Of a stretch of 8,532 nucleotides of DNA, positions 1 through 5,920 are shown one piece after another. Numbering within the stretch: the stretch's first letter is position 1; each line of letters starts with the position of its first letter. Both the position numbers and the translations under genes were made by a program. The stretch is from Eubacteriales Family XIII. Incertae Sedis bacterium (lineage in GTDB: Bacteria > Bacillota > Clostridia > Peptostreptococcales > Anaerovoracaceae): contig JAITKU010000266.1 of NCBI GenBank assembly GCA_031278255.1, positions 1 to 8,532 of the forward strand. Reading direction: 5' to 3'. The notes below the pieces were generated by a model. It saw only the letters and a list, made by a program, of their open reading frames with translations. It ran no database searches and had not been told where the DNA came from.

Positions 1-1244
1 TCCATCAGGGGCGCCGCCACGAATACGTTGGGGCTGAGTCCGAAGTTGCCCTCGTAGGACCCGCAGAGCGTGTAATTGTAATTCTTGCGCCCAAGGCGAA
101 GGAGATACAGCAGAACGAAGTCGCGCATATCCTTCTCCAGCATGTATTCCGATTTCGTGGCGCCGATCTGTTCCAGGATCGCGTCTACGGCTTTTTCTTT
201 GTACGCCAGATCGCGTTCCGTGATGCCGGCCACGACGATCTGCACGTCGATCTTCATCTTATCGTTGGCCGCCTTGATATCGGGATCGCGCATGAGCGGC
301 AGCAGATCGCAAAACTGCTTTTCGGGATGCGTAAGCACTTCCAGCATGGCCGTCTTGATATCGCGCCCGAACATGTTGAATTGCCTGTGACCCAGATATA
401 CGACATCGGCTTCATAGAACAGACGGAACCCCTCCGCGTAGGCGTCCCAGTCGGGGAAGCAGATCGTGTATGTTTTGAAATTGTCAAGGCCGTCCGCCAT
501 ATACAGCGGCGCCGTGCCGCGCGTCGGGATCCATTTCGGGCCCGGCCACGGGTGGAGGCGAATCGCGATCTTCGTGCAGACGCCCATCGTTCCGGCCGTA
601 CCCGTCCATCCCCTGAAAATAGCTCTTACGCTCGGTCCCGGACCCTCGCCGCAAAACCATTCGCCGGAGCTGCCGAGGGCGCCCGTCCGAACGATCTCCC
701 CATCCGGAAGCACCCATTCGGCGCCCAACAGGTTTTCGCTCGCGATCCCCATGGAAATGGAGCTGGGGCCGAAGCCGACCCAGCCGGAGGTGCCCGCGAG
801 GATGGAGCTGCTGCATCCGACACCCGCGATGTTGCAGTTAAGGCCGTGCTTCATGGCCTCGACCTGAACCGTCGCACCGATGGCGAAGGGCTCTATGACC
901 GCGATCATGTTTTTGGCGTCGATCTCGATACCGCTCATGCGGATCAAATCTATCTGGATCGCGTTGTCGCTACCGATGAAGCCCATGGCCGCCCAGAACG
1001 TGGACGCCGCCTTGAAACAGATCCGATACTTATTGCAGATGCGGATGATCTGTTGTATCTCCTGTACGCAGGCCGGCGTTACGACGGCTTGGGGTTTGGG
1101 CGTTCTGTGGTCATAGGGGCCGTAGTGAGCGGAGGATTGGGCGGTAATGCACCTGTAAGTTTCCGTCACGGCGGGGTCCTCGGAAATGTTCCTCCGGCCC
1201 ACGATGTCTTCAAGAGCACGGTATATCTCTCTGGATAATGCCAT
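1..1244 (-). CDS. FAD-binding (PCMH-type) oxidase subunit, 3' end cut by window edge
   Basis: I translated this frame by hand: it is open from the ATG at 1244 to the left edge (414 codons, no stop). It is a flavoprotein of the FAD_binding_4/PCMH superfamily (GlcD, D-lactate dehydrogenase and alkylglycerone-phosphate synthase relatives). The FAD domain spans roughly residues 50-232. It contains the strand P-Q-A-V-V-T-P at 51-57, the glycine/serine-rich segment GVGCSSSILAGTSG at 141-154, LLGAEWVLPDGEIVRTG at 172-188, and a GTAGTMGV turn followed by an IRLHP strand at 215-232. A substrate/cap domain follows. The C-terminal DPNG.MNPGK segment expected of the family must lie outside the window. 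GGGAGG sits 7 nt before the start. It is the last visible gene of the operon, 15 bp after the iron-sulfur gene, so it probably encodes a subunit of the same complex. The substrate is unknown; a 2-hydroxyacid is a guess by analogy with GlcD/GlcE. Confidence 0.88.
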   Translation of the reverse strand, partial: MALSREIYRALEDIVGRRNISEDPAVTETYRCITAQSSAHYGPYDHRTPKPQAVVTPACVQEIQQIIRICNKYRICFKAASTFWAAMGFIGSDNAIQIDLIRMSGIEIDAKNMIAVIEPFAIGATVQVEAMKHGLNCNIAGVGCSSSILAGTSGWVGFGPSSISMGIASENLLGAEWVLPDGEIVRTGALGSSGEWFCGEGPGPSVRAIFRGWTGTAGTMGVCTKIAIRLHPWPGPKWIPTRGTAPLYMADGLDNFKTYTICFPDWDAYAEGFRLFYEADVVYLGHRQFNMFGRDIKTAMLEVLTHPEKQFCDLLPLMRDPDIKAANDKMKIDVQIVVAGITERDLAYKEKAVDAILEQIGATKSEYMLEKDMRDFVLLYLLRLGRKNYNYTLCGSYEGNFGLSPNVFVAAPLM

Positions 1245-1259
1245 TTCACATCCTCCCTT

Positions 1260-2546
1260 CTACATCGCCCGCGCCACGAGGTCGATGAGATCGACGACCT
1301 TCATGGACACGCCGTTATCCGCTTCCGCGCCGCGCAGATTCGTTTCGCACCAAGGGCAGAGCGTCACGATGGCGTCGGCGCCCGTGGACTGTGCTTCCGT
1401 GACGCGCTCCGAAGCGACAGCCCCCGAAAACTCGGCGTTAAACAGGCCGCATCCGCCTCCGGCGCCGCAGCACCAACTGTTTTCACGGATTCTCTCCATC
1501 TCGACCAGGCATAGGCCGGATATGGCCGCCAGAATCCTTCTGGGCGCATCGTACACGCCGTGGGTGCCCGCGTATCTGGGCCGGGCCGGCTCCCAAGTGT
1601 GGATCTGATTCAAAACCTTCTTTTCCTTGCCGTCCCAAGGGACGAACGCCTCCCCGAGACGCCCCAGATGACAGGGGTCGTGATAGGTGACGGTCATGTC
1701 CACGCGCTTTTCGAACGCGAACCCGCCCCTCTCCAAACGCTCCGCGAGAAGCTCGGCGGCGTGAATCACTTTGATGTTCAGCCCGATAAAGGCGTATTGC
1801 CGCTTCAACGCGTGATAGCAGTCGGAGCAGGGCGTCACGACGGTCTTGACGCCGGCGCCGCTCAAAGCCTTGTAATTCAAGGCCGCTTCCTTTTCAAAGG
1901 CGTCCTTGAAGCCCATCTGCTTGGCCCTGCCGCCGCAGCACAGATCGGCGGCGCCCATGTAACCGATATCGACGCCGGCCTTCCGCAACGCCGTTGCCCA
2001 AGCACGCGCCTTGTCGCGCAGACCGGGATCGTAAGCGTAAGCGCAGCCCGGGAAGAAAGCATATTCCGCGCTCTCCTTCGTCAAATCCTTGAGACCGAGC
2101 CCCTCGGCCCATTTCGCTCTTTCCGACTGTTTGGCGCCCGGCAACATCGTCTTTTCGACGGCGAGGTGATCGGCGGCGGCCCGCAGCCGCTCCGGCGCCT
2201 TGCCCAGCGCAACGGCCCGCTCCTTCAGAGCGATGTTGTGCGCAAGCGGCTCCAGATTGAAGCGCGTCACCTTGCAGGACACATCGCAGGCGCCACAGGA
2301 CTGGCAGTTGAATACGATGTCCGGCGTCTCGCCCTCGAAAGCCACCAGGTCATCGAGAAGCACTTGACCGAGCTGAAACCGCCCGCGCGCGGAATAGGTG
2401 TTGAAATTGTAATACCACACGCTGGGGCAGTTCCTGCCGAAGCGGTTGCTCTTGATCTTCTCAAAAGGGACGAACTTACATCCAAGACAATTGCTGCAAC
2501 GCTCCTGCATAGGCCTGAAATCTTCCAATGTGACTTCATAACTCAT
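1260..2546 (-). CDS. HdrD/GlcF-like iron-sulfur protein with two CCG domains
   Basis: A 428-residue electron-transfer subunit. The N-terminus holds two cysteine clusters: C17-x2-C20-x2-C23 with a distant C40, and a regular C81-x2-C84-x2-C87-x3-C91 that should bind a [4Fe-4S] cluster. Two CCG (DUF224) domains follow, with C168, C203-C204-G-G, C240-x2-C243 and C292, C359-C360-G, C397-x2-C400. This is the architecture of heterodisulfide reductase HdrD, glycolate oxidase GlcF and LutA-like subunits. Expected role: accept electrons from the two flanking flavoproteins and pass them to a quinone, another iron-sulfur protein or a disulfide. There is no membrane helix, so it should be cytoplasmic or peripheral. 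The start at 2546 is chosen because AGGAGGAG lies just upstream and overlaps the stop of the preceding gene; a start at 2570 would add eight residues and lacks that support. The wide C23-to-C40 spacing is unlike a ferredoxin motif. Confidence 0.93.
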   Translation of the reverse strand: MSYEVTLEDFRPMQERCSNCLGCKFVPFEKIKSNRFGRNCPSVWYYNFNTYSARGRFQLGQVLLDDLVAFEGETPDIVFNCQSCGACDVSCKVTRFNLEPLAHNIALKERAVALGKAPERLRAAADHLAVEKTMLPGAKQSERAKWAEGLGLKDLTKESAEYAFFPGCAYAYDPGLRDKARAWATALRKAGVDIGYMGAADLCCGGRAKQMGFKDAFEKEAALNYKALSGAGVKTVVTPCSDCYHALKRQYAFIGLNIKVIHAAELLAERLERGGFAFEKRVDMTVTYHDPCHLGRLGEAFVPWDGKEKKVLNQIHTWEPARPRYAGTHGVYDAPRRILAAISGLCLVEMERIRENSWCCGAGGGCGLFNAEFSGAVASERVTEAQSTGADAIVTLCPWCETNLRGAEADNGVSMKVVDLIDLVARAM

Positions 2547-2559
2547 AGTTCTCTCCTCC

Positions 2560-4029
2560 TCACTGCACAAACAGCTTGCCCGGGTTCATGACACCGTTGG
2601 GATCGAAGATCCTTTGCAGGCGTTTCAAAGCCATGTAGGATTGGGCGTCCTTGTTGAGCTGTATGCCCGCCCAGCTTCCGTAGGGTCTTGAGTAATAACC
2701 GCCCAGATCGGAGACGGCCGCGCCGGCGGCGTGAAAAACCTTCTTCGTGCGCGCGACCTGTCCGGCGCTGTTCGGATCGTAGGGGAAGGTAAATTCCATG
2801 TGGTAGCTGCTGCCGAGGTGTTTCGGTTGAATGTAGATGCCGATGTCTTCCGTGGGATAGCCTGCGTCCTCCGCGATTTCCCGGACCGCCTTTATGAAAA
2901 ATCCCGCTTTGTCCAGCTTGGTAAGAAAGAATAAATCTTGATGGGAACCCAAATACAGATCCTTCCAGTAAACGCCCTCCGACGGCGTCGTGACCTCTCT
3001 GTACAGGCTCGCGCCGCCGAGATTTGAGACGCCCTCGCGCAGATCGAGACCGTTTTTCTGCGCAATGTCGATGAGATCCTTCGATCTGGCCTCAAAGCGT
3101 ATCTCGGGGATAAGCTCCCTGCCGGCCACGCCCACCGCGACGACCCATCGGGGAAAGATTCTCCTGAGCGCGACGATCTCGTCGTGATTCTTGCCCATGA
3201 TGTTCGCAAGCCGGCAGCCGTTCAGGATGAACACTTCGTCGGGAAACCTCGTCCACATCGCCTTGTACACAAAATCCTCAAGCTCCGATGCGTCGTCCGC
3301 CGCAGCCAGATACAACCGATGGATAAGGGGCTTTACGGCGGCTTTCAAGGAAGCCCATGTCACAATGCCCATACTGCCTTGGGCAGCGGTCAGAAGGCGG
3401 TAATAATCAAGCATCCAAGGACCCATGTACTGAACCTGCCATGCCTGCTTGGCCCATTGCGTTTCCAAATCCATGGGCCCGCCGGCGGCCTCTCCGGTGT
3501 ACATGCGATTGCCGTCACCCCAAGTGACCTCGACGCAGCGCAGGGGATCGAAGAAGTTCCATTGGATCATGGGGTTGAGTCTGGGCACATTCTCCAGTAT
3601 GTCCGTGAGCACGGATTTCTCCGCTTTGGGCTTCAAGCTGCTCGCCATCGTCATGTTCTGTGCGGCAAGCGCTTCTTCCAGCGCGCGGTAGGTGACGCCC
3701 GGCTGGATCACCACCATCCGTTGCTGCCTGTTTATGTTGAGCACCTTGTCCATGCCGCGCAGATCGACCACCACGGCTTCGGGTACGCTCGGCACGCTGT
3801 CGCCCCGAAGCTTCGGCCCCCCGGAGCTTCGGGGCGTCAAAGGCGTTCCCGTTTCGTTCGCCCATTTTACGAGCGCCTCCACCGTTTCCGCGCTTTCGGC
3901 CCTGACGATACACCGGGGATTGAAATGCAAGTCGAAGCTGTGATTCTCCGCGTACAATGCAAGGCTCTCGGCATCGTCCACCACATTATCCTTGCCCACG
4001 ATGCTTTCCAAGCATTCTCTCATTGCCAT
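2560..4029 (-). CDS. FAD-binding (PCMH-type) oxidase subunit, first gene of the operon
   Basis: A complete 489-residue flavoprotein of the FAD_binding_4 superfamily. An FAD-domain strand begins near residue 37. The pyrophosphate loop reads TPRSSGGPKLRGDSVP at 65-80, then VVVDLRGMDKVL at 86-97 and the VIQPGVTY strand at 107-114. AQGSMGIVT at 216-224 is the usual glycine turn, and the protein ends with RIFDPNGVMNPGKL, the family's C-terminal signature. The segment after residue 130, where relatives carry an ATIGG-type loop, is replaced by an unusual stretch (about 131-170). The subunit may therefore be specialised relative to its paralogue at 1-1244. The start at 4029 follows AGGAG by 6 nt; an upstream in-frame ATG at 4062 would place that ribosome site inside the gene. 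Promoter and leader are annotated separately. It probably forms a GlcDEF-like complex with the next two genes, acting on an unidentified organic acid or alcohol. Confidence 0.92.
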   Translation of the reverse strand: MAMRECLESIVGKDNVVDDAESLALYAENHSFDLHFNPRCIVRAESAETVEALVKWANETGTPLTPRSSGGPKLRGDSVPSVPEAVVVDLRGMDKVLNINRQQRMVVIQPGVTYRALEEALAAQNMTMASSLKPKAEKSVLTDILENVPRLNPMIQWNFFDPLRCVEVTWGDGNRMYTGEAAGGPMDLETQWAKQAWQVQYMGPWMLDYYRLLTAAQGSMGIVTWASLKAAVKPLIHRLYLAAADDASELEDFVYKAMWTRFPDEVFILNGCRLANIMGKNHDEIVALRRIFPRWVVAVGVAGRELIPEIRFEARSKDLIDIAQKNGLDLREGVSNLGGASLYREVTTPSEGVYWKDLYLGSHQDLFFLTKLDKAGFFIKAVREIAEDAGYPTEDIGIYIQPKHLGSSYHMEFTFPYDPNSAGQVARTKKVFHAAGAAVSDLGGYYSRPYGSWAGIQLNKDAQSYMALKRLQRIFDPNGVMNPGKLFVQ

Positions 4030-4093
4030 AAACCGCTCCTCTCCTCGTTTCGATTTTGACATCCTTCAAAGATCGCACCACCACATTACAGCC

Positions 4094-4172
4094 CACCGAT
4101 TGCAGGGGCGACACGTTGATTTTCCGGGCCGCGGACCCTAACACAGAAAGCATTCGATGAATACAATCGGTG
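4094..4172 (-). promoter_or_regulatory. Possible structured leader RNA of the oxidase operon
   Basis: On the minus-strand transcript a perfect 9-base stem can form between CACCGATTG (4172-4164) and CAATCGGTG (4102-4094). It encloses two small hairpins: ATTC-ATC-GAAT (about 4162-4152) and GGGTC-CGC-GGCCC (about 4138-4126). The predicted transcription start (~4175) lies only a few bases before the 5' strand, as in the closing P1 stem of many riboswitches. I do not recognise a known aptamer consensus and see no U-tract terminator. The fold may be incidental. Confidence 0.35.
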
Positions 4173-4177
4173 AATAC
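4155..4177. repeat. Two tandem copies of CGRTGAATAC, 13-bp period, at the operon start site
   Basis: CGATGAATAC (4155-4164) and CGGTGAATAC (4168-4177) differ at one position and lie directly over the predicted transcription start of the oxidase operon. They could be half-sites for a repressor, perhaps the divergent TetR protein. The 13-bp period does not place the two copies on the same face of the helix. Confidence 0.4.
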
Positions 4178-4181
4178 GTTT

Positions 4182-4210
4182 AGTATATTACGCATGTAAA
4201 TGTTTGTCAA
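4182..4210 (-). promoter_or_regulatory. Sigma-A promoter of the FAD/Fe-S operon
   Basis: On the minus strand TTGACA (4210-4205) is followed after 17 bp by TATACT (4187-4182), a near-consensus vegetative promoter. The predicted start is ~4175, giving a leader of about 146 nt to the ATG at 4029. The spacer contains TTAC-N4-GTAA (4188-4199), a small dyad that could serve as an operator. Such a strong core promoter suggests control by repression. Confidence 0.8.
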
Positions 4211-4290
4211 CACCCTGCGCGAAAATTATGACAAAATATTTTTGAAATCGTAACCGAAAAACGCAAGAAAACACAAATATATTGACAAAC
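4202..4290. repeat. 9-bp inverted repeat carrying both divergent -35 boxes
   Basis: GTTTGTCAA (4202-4210) and TTGACAAAC (4282-4290) are exact reverse complements. Each contains the TTGACA -35 box of one divergent promoter (oxidase operon and tetR). A third TGACAAA occurs at 4229-4235. The AT-rich DNA between (4221-4281) may act as an UP-like element. Part of the symmetry follows simply from two consensus -35 boxes; the extra AAC/GTT bases are beyond consensus. Confidence 0.55.
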
Positions 4291-4309
4291 CGTTCGACAA
4301 TAGTATAAT
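4282..4309 (+). promoter_or_regulatory. Sigma-A promoter of the TetR-family gene
   Basis: TTGACA (4282-4287), a 16-bp spacer and TATAAT (4304-4309): both boxes match consensus exactly. The predicted start is ~4316, leaving a ~118-nt leader before the chosen ATG at 4434. It faces away from the oxidase-operon promoter, the -35 boxes being about 71 bp apart, which fits shared control by the regulator. Confidence 0.8.
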
Positions 4310-4433
4310 TATATCGGTATGCTATTCCTAATCAAACGGAGATCGTGCCGCTTTATTCGCTTCGCCGATGGGCGGGCAACGGATACGGGTACGGGAGCGA
4401 CCGGCGTACAGGTTCCGAGCCTCAAGGGGAAAC

Positions 4434-5054
4434 ATGAAAAAGAAAAACACCACTTCGCGTTCGCTACAGGCGAAGAAAACAAAAAGCAGGATATTCCACT
4501 GCGCCACGAAGCTCATCGATCAGTACGGCTACGACAACGTGACCATAGAAGAGATCAGCAAGAAGGCCAATGTGTCCATAGGCGCCTTCTACCATTACTA
4601 TGAGTCCAAAAGCGCCATCTTTTCGGAATTGTACATGAAAATCGATGAATATTTCAAGAATGAGGTCGCCTCGCTTCTTGTGGAAGAGGATATCGCTGAC
4701 AACATACTGTTGTTTTTCAGGCACTACGCCCGTTACAACGTGGAGAGGGGCTACAAACACGTGCGCCTCCTGTTTGAAACCCAAAACAAGCTCTTCGTGG
4801 ACAAGCAGCGTTTTTTATACGTGCTTTTCAAGCGGATGCTGGTGGACGGTCGGCAATCCGGTCAGCTTTCCGCGGACTACGAGATCGAATATATCGAAGA
4901 CTATCTGCTCGTATTGGCCAGAGGCGTGGTTTACGACTGGATCCTGAAGGAAGGGGAATTCGACCTTGAAGAGCGCATGACGGAATACATCGGTGTGCTG
5001 GGGCGGATCTTCCGAACGGATCAAAAGATTCGAATCAATGCGGAATTCAGATGA
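4434..5054 (+). CDS. TetR/AcrR-family transcriptional regulator
   Basis: A 206-residue protein with a lysine-rich N-terminus and a standard TetR_N DNA-binding domain at about residues 16-63. The family pattern is clear: ATKLIDQYGYDNVTIEEIS, then the recognition-helix region ANVSIGAFYHYYESK at 45-59 (G-x-F-Y-x-Y-Y, followed by the K/S-rich turn). The remainder is an alpha-helical ligand-binding and dimerisation domain with no recognisable specificity. The start at 4434 is preferred because AAGGGG lies 4 nt upstream and the TetR domain begins soon after. The frame is open back to an ATG at 4368, which would add 22 arginine-rich residues without a ribosome site. Its divergent position makes the FAD/Fe-S operon the likely target, with autoregulation probable. 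The ligand may be the substrate of that oxidase. The 3' end faces the phosphopantetheinyl transferase gene across 39 bp without a convincing terminator. Confidence 0.92.
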   Translation: MKKKNTTSRSLQAKKTKSRIFHCATKLIDQYGYDNVTIEEISKKANVSIGAFYHYYESKSAIFSELYMKIDEYFKNEVASLLVEEDIADNILLFFRHYARYNVERGYKHVRLLFETQNKLFVDKQRFLYVLFKRMLVDGRQSGQLSADYEIEYIEDYLLVLARGVVYDWILKEGEFDLEERMTEYIGVLGRIFRTDQKIRINAEFR

Positions 5055-5093
5055 TGCCGGCGGGCTCAAAATCCCGACGTGAAGGGGAAAGCC

Positions 5094-5708
5094 CTACAGA
5101 AAGATCGTTTCCTCCATCGGCCGCTCCACCGCGCGGCAATGGGACAGCGCGAGCGCGGGCCGCGCGCGCACGGCGCCGAAGGACACGCCGAGGCCGGCGT
5201 CTAAGACGGAGAAGCCGCCGAGGCCGGCGCCGAGGCCGCGGCCCGTGTACTTCATGTAGGCTTCCTTCCTCGTCCAGATCAGAAAAAACCGCGCCATGAG
5301 CGCGTCATAGCCATAGCCGGCCGCATCCTCTACGGCGCGCCTCTCGTCCGCGCGGAAGTGCCGGCGGGCGATCCGCAGGTAGCGGGCGCGGGCGTCGTCC
5401 TCCGCCGCGCCGCGCGCCCTCCGCCGCGCGTCCTGCGCGCGCCGCATGTCGAGATCCTCCGCGTCGAGCCCCACCTCCGCCTCGGCGAAAAGGCAGGCGA
5501 GAAAACGCCCCGAATGCGATATCGAAAAATGCACGTGCGGGATGTCCGCGAAATACGGCTTGCCGTAGGGGCCGCGCGCGCAGGGCGCGGTTTCCGCCTC
5601 CCGCCGCGACAAGCCCAGCCGCGCGCGCGCGTTGTAATCGAGAAAGGCGGCTCTGAAAAAACCTTCCTCCTCCGTTTTTTTCTCTGATTCGCGCAGGTAC
5701 AAATACAT
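5094..5708 (-). CDS. Sfp-type 4'-phosphopantetheinyl transferase
   Basis: A 204-residue enzyme expected to move the phosphopantetheine arm of CoA onto a serine of acyl- or peptidyl-carrier proteins, with Mg2+. The three superfamily motifs are present: GKPYF at 49-53 with FSISHSG at 61-67; VGLDAED at 79-85, whose D82 and E84 match the Mg ligands of Sfp; and IWTRKEAYMKYTGRGL at 144-159, with W145, K148 and E149. D82 to E149 is 67 residues, against about 44 in B. subtilis Sfp, because of an Arg/Ala-rich stretch at about 88-117. The N-terminus is correspondingly shorter. The coding region is markedly richer in G+C than the oxidase genes. The start at 5708 follows GAGGAGG by 5 nt; the frame stays open to 5816, but that would run through the promoter. 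No polyketide, nonribosomal-peptide or carrier-protein gene is nearby, so the partner is unknown; it may be the housekeeping ACP. Confidence 0.9.
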   Translation of the reverse strand: MYLYLRESEKKTEEEGFFRAAFLDYNARARLGLSRREAETAPCARGPYGKPYFADIPHVHFSISHSGRFLACLFAEAEVGLDAEDLDMRRAQDARRRARGAAEDDARARYLRIARRHFRADERRAVEDAAGYGYDALMARFFLIWTRKEAYMKYTGRGLGAGLGGFSVLDAGLGVSFGAVRARPALALSHCRAVERPMEETIFL

Positions 5709-5777
5709 GCTTGCCTCCTCGATTGGGCCTATGCGATTCCGCGGCCGCTGCGCCACGGATTGTCGCTTTGCCGTTTC

Positions 5778-5806
5778 ATTATAGCACCCCGGCAAACGCG
5801 TGGCAA
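5778..5806 (-). promoter_or_regulatory. Sigma-A promoter of the phosphopantetheinyl transferase gene
   Basis: On the minus strand TTGCCA (5806-5801), a 17-bp spacer and TATAAT (5783-5778). The predicted start is ~5771, about 62 nt before the ATG at 5708. The spacer contains one arm of the 10-bp inverted repeat described for 5789-5852. Confidence 0.75.
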
Positions 5807-5852
5807 TATCTCTCACGCTTGAAACTCGATTGAAAGCCCCGGCGTTTGCCGG
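5789..5852. repeat. 10-bp inverted repeat embedded in both divergent promoters
   Basis: CCGGCAAACG (5789-5798) and CGTTTGCCGG (5843-5852) are exact reverse complements with centres 54 bp apart, close to five helical turns. The left arm lies in the -10/-35 spacer of the minus promoter and the right arm in that of the plus promoter, abutting its TATAAT. The right arm is also half of a local palindrome CCGGC-GTTT-GCCGG (5839-5852). It looks like a paired operator, but no regulator is identified. Confidence 0.6.
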
Positions 5853-5858
5853 TATAAT
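5830..5858 (+). promoter_or_regulatory. Sigma-A promoter of the hexapeptide acetyltransferase gene
   Basis: TTGAAA (5830-5835), a 17-bp spacer and TATAAT (5853-5858), with predicted start ~5865. The position argues against translation from the ATG at 5888, which would have only a ~23-nt leader with no ribosome site, and favours a start at 5921 or 5936. Confidence 0.78.
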
Positions 5859-5920
5859 ATATAATAACCGAAAGACCGGCTGTTGTCATGAAGAGAGAAC
5901 GCAAAAGGAGCCAGGGAGCG

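Noticed and set aside
327..1238. 303-codon plus-strand frame over the left flavoprotein
   Set aside because: Shadow of the minus-strand FAD protein, which is open through the whole stretch and starts with a strong ribosome site.
1560..2591. 343-codon plus-strand frame over the iron-sulfur gene
   Set aside because: Antisense to a protein with two complete CCG domains; product resembles nothing.
4319..4603. Small frame starting right after the tetR promoter, overlapping the tetR start out of frame
   Set aside because: Its ATG is only a few bases from the predicted +1 with no ribosome site, and the product is unremarkable; a leader peptide is possible but unsupported.
5064..5095. Possible bidirectional terminator between tetR and the phosphopantetheinyl transferase gene (GGGCT...AGCCC)
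   Set aside because: The stem is only 5 bp with a long, partly paired loop and there is no T-run on either strand.
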